From positions 25,046,944 through 25,110,943 of the forward strand of contig NC_046641.1 of assembly GCF_900324485.2 (NCBI RefSeq): a stretch of 64,000 nucleotides of DNA, written 5' to 3'. Origin of the DNA: Mastacembelus armatus. Its lineage: Eukaryota > Chordata > Actinopteri > Synbranchiformes > Mastacembelidae. Both the position numbers and the translations under genes were made by a program. A model generated the notes under the pieces. The model ran no database searches and was not told where the DNA came from. It saw only the letters and a list, made by a program, of their open reading frames with translations. The stretch's first letter is position 1; every line of letters starts with the position of its first letter. Shown one piece after another: positions 50,755-60,983 of this stretch.

Positions 50755-53700
50755 TTATTGTGTGTGGGTTTAGTGTCAGGTCAGGGAGCAGCTAATGGAG
50801 TTCACTCACTCACTTCAGCCACATCAGAGCTGATTGTTCCCTGTGGGGGAAGGACAAGGTTTTGCACTGGAGTAACCTCATTCTGCACACACAATCAGAT
50901 TCTTCAGCACCTGTGGGTGCATGCCTGCGTTTTCCTAAACAGACACGTAACTAACTCTGCTGCTATAATAGCAGATGAATGGATTCCCAAATTCCACATT
51001 TTAGTTTTAGTGGATGTCCTCTGAAATGTTTTCAGTTTTCTGTGTTCAAACACCAGCCTGACACCAGTCAGCTGGTGCTGCTCATGGCCAGTGTGTGTCT
51101 GAGTCACAAGGCAGATCATCTCGTGTGTGAGAACGTGTTGGATTAAAGGGCGTCTAAAAACAAATCATTTTTATTTAAGAGCTAAGGATCATGAAGTGAT
51201 CGCGACTGAGCCAAGCGTCCAGTGTTATACCAGGTTGTTTCCTGTCTGTCTGTGCAGGTGGTATTTTGCTCTGATCTCAGTGTCGGGGATCTTCGCTGTG
51301 ACCTTTTCTGTGATCTTCGCCTACGTGGCCGACATCACGGCGGAAGACGAGAGGAGCACGGCCTACGGACTGGTGAGAACAGCAACATGCTGCAGTTTAC
51401 ATCACGTTCTATGGGTCACAAAACAGTTGAACTGAGCCGCTGATGGTGTGAAGTATAGCACCTGGTTTATCTTGATCTTATCCAAGGTTTGGTTTTACTT
51501 TTGTCTTAATCAATAAAAACTGAAGATATTTTAGTCAATTGTTTTAATACTTATACTTTCTTTGTTGTGTTTGGTTGCCATGGTCACAGGTGTTTTTACC
51601 TGGAATCTGGATTCACATTCACATTTTGACTAAAGTCCTGTTCGCTGGGTTCACCTGGAGAAGCCGACTTATTTAAATTATTAGCAAAACAAAAATATTG
51701 AGCAAAATTCTCAGCACTTCCTGTTCAGACATGCGGGTGTCTGCTGCAGTTTCCCCGTGTGTCTCAGCTGATAGTTTGGGTCTCAGTGGATTTAGTTCAT
51801 TATTAACAGCAGCTCCAACATGTCCACTTGTCTTTCACATCCCTGATGAAGTTCAGAGCATTTCATTCTAGTTGTTTTTGTTTACTTTTAGTTTAGTTTT
51901 AGTCTTGTTTTTGTTGAGAGGCACAGGTCAACAAATAGGTTTGATCTTAGGTTCCATTTAAAACAGTGGACATGTATTCAGAGCTGGTGCTGTGATGCCT
52001 GACTGGACCTTGGATCATCTCATAGTGGAGCGGCCCTGCAGACCATGTGCCCACTGTAATAGCATATTGTGTTTATATAATGGAGGGGCTGGTGTTTCCT
52101 GCCATTATGTGCTCTGCAGTTACTCGAGGTCAGAGGCAGGACAGGAACTTAGAAATGGACCGGTCGAGTTGTGTATGTGGTTCATGCTGGGCTGTGGAGA
52201 CCAACAGACATCACATGAGCAGGATTTAAACATGACAAAAGGTTTTTCTCCCAGTTTGATTGTTAAGCGCTGGATTAAAGTTGTAGGAAAAGAGATGTTG
52301 GAGTTTGGACTCTTGAGTGAAACCTGCTACGTCAGTCCTACTGGTCAAAGTTTCCTCACTGCTCACTGGCTTTAAAACGTTTACTGGTTGGAGTCAAGGA
52401 ACCTGGTTCTGAGTTCTGGCTTTTACCATAAATACAAAGAAAAGTCTCCCAGCAATCAGGCCACATCAGACGGTAACCTGAACTATCCCCTGGTCAAACT
52501 AGTCAAACAGGTTGTTAACATGAAGTTTTCCTCTGCATGGTCCAGTCCACACAGACTCCACCCGCTGGAGCGCAGGGCGTTGAGGTGCATCCGCTTATAA
52601 GGGTGCCACCATCGCTCAGGAAGAGGATCTCAACAAAAACCACTTAAAACCAATAGTCAATAAAACACGTCCTAAATAAAACCAATGTATGAAACAGTTT
52701 AGACTCTAAACACACCCAGTGCTGACTCAAAAATAAATTTCTAAGATGTTTAAAACTCAGTGGCAGGACTTTTGCCTTCAGCATAAACAGTATCAGCTTC
52801 ACTGAGGGATGTGACAGGATGCAGGTCCTGCTCACCTTCACCTGCTGTCTCTTTGTGTCCTCAGGTCTCTGCGACCTTCGCAGCCAGTTTAGTGACAAGC
52901 CCGGCCATCGGGGCCTACCTGTCAGCGCAGTACGGGGACAGCCTGGTGGTCCTGGTTGCCACGGTGATTGCAGTGGCCGACATCGCTTTTGTGTTCTTTG
53001 TAGTCCCCGAATCGCTGCCGGACAAGATGAGACTCACGTCCTGGGGCTTCCCCATCTCCTGGGAACAGGCCGACCCCTTCGCTGTGAGTTCAGACTAAAA
53101 CATGACTGGTACAGGGTCAGGGGTCAAAGGTCAGGACTTCACACAGCAGCTCTAAGATGGGAGAATATTAGGATGTGATACAGGTTTATGACCAATACTT
53201 CATATTTAACATTACGCAGTCCAGTATCCAGTTTATTCTCTGGTGGCTCACATGCTGCTTAAAGACATACCGTATTTTCTGGACTATAAGTCGCACTTTG
53301 ACTTATATGTGTATATTTACAGTCATTTTATCCAGTAGTCCCTAGTGTTAGATGGGACTCTTGACTCATTGAAGATAATATTATACTGTCAAAAAAGTAA
53401 AAACCTTTATGTTCACATTAAACTCTAACTCCTAATGTAACACCAGTGAAAATGGTGCCCAAAACAAAGAGCTATACTGCAGACGTCAAGCTTCAGGTAA
53501 TAAAGTCTGCAGCTGAAACACAGTTTGGACTGAGTGTTCACATTCAGACGACCTGAGAGAGGAGCAGGACACGCCCTTTGACCTTCTCTCCACCACCACT
53601 GGGAGAATTGTTTGTTTTTGCTAAATGCGACTAATATTCCAGTGCGACTTATAGTCCTGAATATACGGTAATAATAATGAATGAATACAGAATAAGATGG

Positions 53701-56347
53701 AACAGTCCTCACCAGTAACATGTGATATGATTATCAATAATAACCCTGGTCAGAACACTGAGCTAGGTTTGTGATCTGAAAACTGAATACTAGCAAATAA
53801 TTTATATTGGAAGGTTTCAAAACTGGACCACAGCCCTCAGTCCTTAACATTTTAGAAGAGGGAAGTGGAAGGGAGAGGAACTGATTGACAGTTATATTGA
53901 TGAGTTGCACTTATCGGTGTGTTTTGTGCTCAGTCTCTGCGTCGTGTGGGGAAAGACACCACTGTGCTGCTCATATGTGTCACAGTGTTCCTGTCATACC
54001 TGCCTGAGGCCGGACAGTACTCCAGCTTCTTCCTCTACCTGAGACAGGTGAGACACACACACAGCTGTGGAAAGTAACTTTGTACGTTTACTCATGTACT
54101 GTCTTTAAGTACAGCTTTGAGGTAATTGTATTTTTACTGGAGTATTTGCATTTTCTGCAGCCGTGTACTTCTACTCCACTACAGTCCAGAGTCAGATGTT
54201 GTACTTTTACTGCACTGTACTTCCTGTGCAGTTAAAACTTCATGTGAGATCCTGTAGAATATGATGCACTGCTGCAGATGAAGTACAGTTTAAAAAGTAC
54301 TTCAAACTTTAACAACTACTGCAGTAAAGTTCAACATGTACATTAATCAGCAGCTTTTTGCTCACAAGTTCAACATATCAACTTAAAGGAATAATCCGCT
54401 GCTGATTAAATGATCATTTAATCTTTAATGTGTCACAATAAAAAATGTTGTTAACGTCTGTGGAGAAATCAGTGAAAAAGAACGTCTTATTCCTAAAGCT
54501 GAAAAATCCTACAACACCCAGGATGCATTGCGTCTGGTGCAATCCAGTGTCCTGTCCATTGTAGTTCGTTTAACACCAACTTCCTGTTGACAAGAAACGA
54601 GCTGTAATGGACGAGATTTGGATTTTCTGCTGATCATTGAGGGAGGTTTTAGTCCTCAGGGTGTCCAGGTTGACCAGGTCACACAGAGGTCAGAGGTCAC
54701 ACAGAGGAAAGGTCACTGTTGTTCACTGATTATTCTCTGTAGCACATGAATGTATGAATGTCTCCTTTCTGGATGTTGATGTTTCGTTGTGATGATTGTT
54801 GAGAGCGAGTTTATCTTCATCAGCAGCTCGTTTCTTCTCTTCCAGGTGATCGAGTTTTCTCCTGCAGCCATCGCTGCCTTCATTGCCATGGTGGGAATCC
54901 TCTCTATAGTCGCTCAGGTACACATCCACCCAGCTGACACTGTGTCTGAGGCTGCGAGAACATCTAATAAAAGCACATTCCCACGCCCGTCGTAGCTTCT
55001 GACATCCTGTTCTCTGTCTTCCGTCAGACTCTGCTCCTCAGTGTTTTAATGAGGACCATTGGTAATAAGAACACAGTCCTCCTCGGCCTGGGCTTCCAGC
55101 TGTTCCAGCTGGCCTGGTACGGCTTCGGCTCCGAGCCGTGGTGAGTTCACTGACGGCGTGTGGGCGTCAGCATCAGTGTTTGACTCTGTATGAATTTTAA
55201 TAATGACCCCTCCAGACACGCCTGACGACATGTAAAAACACTGTCCTTTCAGTAAAGGTTAAAAACCGTGCAGGTCTCACTGACACTGACATCTACATGT
55301 TCACTCTCGAAGACAGAGGAAGAACCTGTGAAAAGATTTTTTTTAGTCCAAACTATGAAAGAACCACATCACTGCTCTGGCTCACGTGACCTGTCGGTCT
55401 GTCAGGAGGCCTGAACACTGCTCAGTGACTCTGTTTGTGCTGTGAGTGCTGCAGGTTGTCACTGACTGGAAATCGAGTGATTTATTTATCTTCTGTCCAG
55501 GATGATGTGGGCAGCAGGAACAGTAGCAGCCATGTCCTCCATCACCTTCCCAGCAGTCTCTGCTCTGGTGTCACACAGTGCAGCACCTGACCAGCAAGGT
55601 GAGTACAGCAGCCTGTCTGCAGGAGGGAGGGAACACAGGAATCTTCGATGGAAGAGGCTGACCCCCTGCTTTGTGTCCGTGTGCACAGGTGTGGTTCAGG
55701 GGATGATCACAGGTATCAGGGGCCTGTGTAACGGTTTGGGTCCGGCGCTCTACGGCTTCATCTTCTACCTCTTCGACGTGGAGCTGAACGACATGGAGCC
55801 AGCAGCAGGAAGACCTTCACAGAGCACAGAGGTAAACGCTCTCTCTCCCCATGTCTCCTGAGCAAGCAGGCGGCGAGCGTCTCGTCGCTACAGGACCAAT
55901 GAGCGTCTCTTCGACCTCGTCGCCCGATGGACGCACCAGCGCTGGACGCCCACAGACTCAGACTGTGATATTTGTTGTTTTACAACCTGTTTCAGCTGTT
56001 TTTCAAAGTGCAGAGTTTTTGTTGAAGAAGTTGACTGGATTTATTTCTCATGAGTTGTCAAAATAAAAGTCTTCATGCTTTTAATTTTATTTTCTCTTCT
56101 TTGTCTGTTTCTGCAGAAGTCAGTCATCCCTGGTCCTCCCTTCCTGTTTGGAGCGTGCGCCGTTGTGTTCGCTCTTCTCGTCGCCATCTTCATCCCCGAG
56201 CACCACCAGCTGGCCGAAGTCAAGACCTGTTCCGCCCACAAGTCCGGCACCTCCTCCACTGCACATGCTCAGAACAGCAGCCCCCTGGGCACGCCTACCA
56301 ATGATGCGGAGGACATCGAGCCGCTCCTACAGAACAGCAGCATGTGA
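45594..56347 (+). CDS. mfsd14b: MFSD14B/HIATL1-like 12-TM major facilitator protein
   Basis: MFSD14 proteins are orphan transporters of the major facilitator superfamily, reported in Golgi/ER and endosomal membranes. Twelve exons (45594-45611, 48437-48529, 48915-48977, 49159-49286, 51258-51372, 52865-53083, 53934-54047, 54846-54917, 55028-55140, 55501-55598, 55689-55831, 56117-56347) join in phase to 468 aa (human 14A 490, 14B 506). Blocks seen are VIFLEFFAWGLLTTPMLTVLHETFP, the MFS signature GALSDIWGRKSFLL after TM2, ISPWWYFALISVSG, AYVADITAEDERSTAYGLVSAT, a cytosolic loop ending SWEQADPFASLRRVGKD, FLSYLPEAGQYSSFFLYLRQ, AWYGFGSEPWMMWAAGTVAA, GVVQGMITGIRGLCNGLGPA and the tail EDIEPLLQNSS. TTPMLTV and EDIEPLLQ favour 14B over 14A. 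The start is the first ATG in the open frame; the frame stays open upstream to 45459 without another ATG, so the N-terminus may differ. Confidence 0.95.
46093..46144. repeat. (AT)n microsatellite
   Basis: About 25 AT units in mfsd14b intron 1. It could form a cruciform. Confidence 0.95.
46612..46858 (+). mobile_element. tRNA-derived SINE
   Basis: The head carries tRNA-like A- and B-box words (tggatagggagtcgg ... gcgggttcaagtc). A central part follows (gacccctgagcaaggcacc, ccccgggccaccgcagcaatg), then a tail ending ggttaaatgcagagcacaaa and a TTTCACTT repeat. This is the structure of widespread fish tRNA-SINEs with an L2-like 3' end. It is a diverged copy in mfsd14b intron 1. Confidence 0.85.
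48015..48160 (+). repeat. Repeat family C copy
   Basis: It matches 16140-16345 in the same orientation (gctgctgggttcccat, cttctccataaatgtcc). It lies in mfsd14b intron 1, just before exon 2. Confidence 0.75.
48761..48835. repeat. (GTGTCT)n hexanucleotide repeat
   Basis: About 12 perfect hexamers in the short mfsd14b intron 2, about 80 bp before the acceptor of exon 3. Confidence 0.95.
49306..49405 (-). repeat. Repeat family A, diverged short copy
   Basis: It begins ggtctgtgccgtagacctcc and runs to ggctcacatggttctt, like 3940-4215 but with internal losses. It lies just after mfsd14b exon 4. Confidence 0.7.
50691..50753. repeat. (GT)n microsatellite
   Basis: About 31 units in mfsd14b intron 4. 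Confidence 0.95.
53268..53670 (+). mobile_element. MITE with pogo/Tc1-mariner-like ends and a transposase N-terminal fragment
   Basis: The ends are near-perfect inverted repeats of about 28 bp (taccgtattttctggactat at the left, its counterpart at 53640-53670) bounded by TA, the target used by Tc1/mariner-pogo elements. Inside, an ATG at 53452 opens MVPKTKSYTADVKLQVIKSA, which resembles the helix-turn-helix start of pogo-like transposases (K-R-x-Y-T-x-E-x-K-L-x-V-I). The frame then decays, so the 0.4-kb element is non-autonomous. It lies in mfsd14b intron 6. Confidence 0.75.
54060..54330. mobile_element. GTACTT-rich fish dispersed element
   Basis: Words typical of a common teleost element occur in order: gtggaaagtaactttgtac, tactcatgtactgt, ttttactggagtattt, tgtacttctactccactaca and gttgtacttttactgcac. 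It is related to the text at 17530-17700 and around the 58-bp array. The family is probably a non-autonomous DNA transposon. Confidence 0.5.
54386..54725 (+). repeat. Repeat family B copy
   Basis: It shares ordered blocks with 15151-15375 (aaaggaat-atcc, ctacaacacccaggatgcat, ccattgtagttcg, aaggtcact). It lies in mfsd14b intron 7. Confidence 0.7.
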
Positions 56348-58023
56348 CTCCAGCCAATCACGGTGCCGAGGTCTGAGCTTTAGCCCCGCCCCCTTCAGAA
56401 TAACCATTTCAGCTTTTACTTTTTACATTTTTTTATATTTTTAAATCTGGACTGTTCAGATACTGTCAGGTATCGCTAGGCGGCAAACACACTGACTGAC
56501 CAATGTTCACGTCATTTCTTTACATGGCTGATGATTTTTTTTACCTCATTTAAAAAAATGACAGAGAACAAGGTTCATTTAGCTCCTTGGTTCCAATTTT
56601 GATGAGGTTCTGCGTCAGTAAAGCCATTGTTTGCTCTGAGCTCAGGTGTGCTTCGACAGGTAAAACCAAAAAATAACAGCGGATCAATTTAAAGCCCCTG
56701 AAAACAGGGTTTCAATCCATGACATAACCAAAACCCTTTGCTTTGGCTGTTGATGTAGGCTCCTGTCGCCACCACTCAATGAGAAAATATGATTTTTTAT
56801 TTTAAACTGTGGTTAAACTGTTCCCACAATGATGTCACGTTTAGATCAGACGGGCCATGATTGTTCTTTCAGTACCTCATGTTTCTTTCCTGCCGAGAGG
56901 ACGAGGAGGTGACGACTGAAAATGGAGGAACAGAAAATTATCTGTTCGTCATTTCTGTTGTTTTTGAAGTAAAACCGTCAGACGTTTAGTCTCGGCCCCT
57001 CAGATCAGAGGGTTTGCTGCTGGTCTTGTCGTATATGAAAGTAAATGGAATATTTTTAGGTTCTGGACTCTTGGTTGGACAAAACAAGCAAAGTGAAACT
57101 TTCTCAGTGGTGAATTATCAATAGCATATTTTATTTTCCATAAACTAAGTCCGTGATTCTGGAGAGTACTAGCAGGTTAATCAGCAGTTGAACACAGTGG
57201 GTTAGTTTTGGTGTTGTGACCTGGACTGCCCTCATGAAAACATCATGTCTGGTTTAGTTTGGAGCAGACTGTCACGGAGCCTGAGGGCGTCACTTTTTAC
57301 CCGGAGTTGTCAGTCTGGTTGCCGCCTGAACCCCTGCAGTCAGTTTGCCTTCTCTCTGTGTGCCTGCTGTACCTGACTCCACCTGTCAGGCCTGCAGAGG
57401 TCAGCAGATCAAACGCTCCTCCCTGTTGAGTACTGTAGTCTTTAGAGTAGAAACCTTTGACCGGGACAAACATAGCAGAGAGGACGGTGAGGTCGAAGCT
57501 GCTCGGGATTATGGGATATGCAACTTGTGTGTAGGAGTTCTCACCTGCAGGGGGTTCAGGTTCCAAGGTTCAGGTGTGCTTGTTGTTTTGGTTTTTTTTT
57601 CACTGTCGCATATATAATCAACCACAGCTCACACTGCTGGATTTCTTGGCTCAACTGTTACCATGGCAACAGTCACAGACTGCCACACTGAGCGTGTGCA
57701 AACTCTGACTGGATGCGACACCATCATCCCCTCCTGCCAGGTGTTTCCAGAGCAACGTCTCCTCATCTCTTCTTCTTGGGTTTAAATACTTGAAGTGTGT
57801 TTTGATCTGAAAGTGCTCCTACCCACCCGCCCGCCTGTGACACCAGGTTGGGCATATCAAGCACTCTGAGTTACTGAAGGTATTCTTGATTGAGACCCTT
57901 AGGTCTGATCTTCATCTGGGCAGTGAATGCACCGTTGGTCTAGGTTTGATTTTAAACCGTAGAAACGACCAATCGGAGAAGGCTTTAGGAATCAGCAGGT
58001 TCCTGTGAACCAAACTGTGCCAT

Positions 58024-58048
58024 GTTTGTTTGTTTGTTTGTTTGTTTG
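58024..58048. repeat. (TTTG)n microsatellite
   Basis: Six tetranucleotide units in the probable mfsd14b 3' UTR. Confidence 0.9.
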
Positions 58049-59413
58049 CCCCTTGTTTACCAGATTTTTTTAAGAGGTCAAACCACCACATTCCAGGGCA
58101 GGAGTCCAGAGAGGAGCAGGGTTGGATGGTACATGAGATTTGTTGCTATTGAGCTAAAACCTGCATCATATTTTCCCACCTCACAGTCTGAGAGACTCGG
58201 ACTCGGACTCAGGAGAAGCTTTTCTCTGCTGCCGTTGATTTTAGTGTCCAGTTGTTGTCATGTGCCTCCGCTCCATAAATCTGTTACTGATACTGTTACT
58301 TCAAGACTGATACAGATCTTAGTTTATCATCGCAGGCCCAAGTTTTTAAAGTGCAACTACATGCTGCATTCAAATAACATTTCATGTGTGGGAAATACAA
58401 GTGTCTTAGTGCTGTTGCAGATTTCAGGAAAGAAAGGAACCAAAACTTTTCCTGATGGATGATGTTGGTTCTAGTTCAGAACCAACACGTGGGCATCGTT
58501 GTGTTTTCCACAAGGTGACATGAAAGCAGCGTTAATGTCGCTACAGCTACACAAACACCTGAGTGTCCTGATGAGGACGATGATGGTTTGTAGCTTCATC
58601 AGGCTCTATCATGTTACAGCCACGGCACATCTGTCCGTTAATGCAGCAGAGGAGACTCCCCTTTGTCTCTAAAACTCATATTTAATCTTCGCATTTGTTT
58701 AATCAGCTTCTCAGACTGTTTCTCTTCAGCACCAAATTCTTCTGAATTTTTTTTTTTTGGTTTGTGTTTGAATTTTCTCTCCGTCACCGAGGACGTTGAA
58801 CAAAGATATATTTAGGTATATTTTTCTACAGTCGGTCTGAAGCCCTGCAGAGTTGTTACTGAATGTCCCTGAATGCACCGCCGTGTTATTAACCTGTATG
58901 TCACATTTTCTGGGTTGTCTTCTGTCTTTCTGGTTTTCATGTTGCTGCTGCATTCACGTGTCCTCACAAAGTTCTTAGTCAACTTTTCTTGGTCCTGGTC
59001 CTGGCCTGAGCCCCTGAAAATCACCAGATTGTTCCTTTTGGCAGAAGAAAGTTGAGGTGGATGTTTTATTGACGTGAATGCTGAAGCAGCAACATGGCCG
59101 CCACAAAGAGCAGACAGTGCAGTGATGCTGAGTTCTGTGAGGACGTGTCATTGAAAATAAGTCCACAGGTTTGCTGATCAGACCGTGGGTTCTGGCTGAT
59201 GTGTAGCCCGGGAGAACCGTGCGGTCAGACATTTCCCCTGTACAGAATGTGCTGATTACTGCACTTTAATGTCTCTGAACGTGTGCCTCTAATCATTCAT
59301 GTTCATATCTGTTTTTATATATAAACCAATGGACGCTGAATGACGTCCACGTGTGTGCATTTGCTTTCTTTTATCTTAAGAACATAATTTTGAATAATAT
59401 CTATTACAATAAT

Positions 59414-59419
59414 AATAAA
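59414..59419 (+). terminator. Candidate mfsd14b polyadenylation signal
   Basis: AATAAA within aataataaagag, followed 40 bp later by a GT- and T-rich stretch. It faces the lrrc2 3' end. Confidence 0.5.
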
Positions 59420-59430
59420 GAGAAATGTAT

Positions 59431-60247
59431 TGAATTTACAATGTGGACTTCTTTTTTTTTTAATGAATCGATTCTTTGATTTTTGTGATAAATCGATAAA
59501 ATGAATTTAAACGTTTAACAAACAAATGAGTTTATTCTTGATATTGAGGAAACCAACAGGCCCACATCTGGACAGATGTTTGTAATCATTTGTACCTAAA
59601 CAGATTGTCGCAGAAATGAATCCAAATCCTCAGTTTGAGTTTTGAAATAAATGTAGTTTGCAAACAAATGTTTACAGAGTAACACTGATCCAATCAACAC
59701 TTCGACAGGTTTAAACTTTTTAATCGTGTAAATCACAGAATTAGACTCATTCCTGATTTTAAAAAAAGAAAAAAAAATCATCTTCCATTTTTTTCAGACG
59801 TTTGGTCACAACTTACAAAATATCAATCAAATATCTCCAGTTTCACTTAGAGAAAACAAAAACAACATTTGGGGAAAAGAAAAATACAAAAAAAACGGTA
59901 TAAAATTTTGGAGGAAACAAAATAATGAACATCAATAAATTTAGAGAATAATTAGATCCTGACACTCTTCCCTAATATGGAAGTGACTGAGCACAGGGTT
60001 TATAATGAAAGTTGATGTGTTTCAATGTTGGAAATGATTTTTGGAATGAAGCCTCATTGTTCAACAAACAAACAAACACTCAGACATGAATCATTCAGCT
60101 TTTTTAACTAAACACATGATCAAAACCAAACCAACATTTATTTTAACTCCACAATAAAAATTAAATAAAATTCCACCACCAAAACTTTAGGACTAGAAGG
60201 TTCTTAAAATTTACAATAATTATACCTAATTATACACACACACATAC

Positions 60248-60284
<37 letters not shown>

Positions 60285-60983
60285 AATTTGGGTAATATAG
60301 TTTTTCTGGTAATTTTTCATTCAAGACTCAAAATCCTAACATGTTGTTATTATTATTCATATGTCAGTATTTCAAATGTGATCAATTGTATTTATTTCTA
60401 ATCATAATTCCAGATGTTCCTGTTTTAAAGTTACAGTCGGCGATCCTGGAAAAAACAGGAAGCGGAAGCTCGAAGAGGAGAATTCCCGTCTATTGGTCCT
60501 GACTTCTCTCCAAGGATCACTCACTGCCTGTTATTAATCCAGGTTTTCTTTAAACTGTTTTTGTTTCCAAAGCCTTTCACCCTTTTTCCTGGTGGAAATT
60601 GGTTTTGATATTAATAGTTCCACATTTTTTTATTCTCAACTAAGGTGAGAAAAATAGTTTTTCTTCTGGACTGAAAAAACTTAAGCAAAAATTTTCAAGC
60701 GACTAGTTTTATAATCAAAAGACGATTTTAGTCTTTTTTGGACACAGACTGAATATTTGCAGTTTGTCTTCATCCTTTAAAGGCGTCACCACATTTTCTC
60801 ACAGTGTCCAAAACAAATGAACTAGAGTCCTAAACCTCATAAAGTAACTCAGACTGAAACTTTCTGACATTTCAAAGCTTAAAACCAGCGAGAGTGAAAC
60901 TCAACCTTCTGCTCTGTTATTGTGCTTTTTATCTAGTGCGGCTTTAAAAAGTGCTGACACCGTCCTCTTCATCCTCCTCTTCC
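59431..60983. other. Convergent 3' region between mfsd14b and lrrc2
   Basis: Very A/T-rich DNA with no exons. A minus-strand AATAAA at 60137-60142 could end lrrc2. An (AT)n run lies at 60253-60279. Confidence 0.5.
60253..60279. repeat. (AT)n microsatellite
   Basis: About 13 AT units in the convergent intergenic region. Confidence 0.9.

Larger units (their letters stand above)
56348..59430 (+). other. Probable mfsd14b 3' UTR
   Basis: About 3 kb after the stop holds no other gene. An AATAAA is found at 59414. A (TTTG)n run lies at 58024-58048. Confidence 0.5.
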
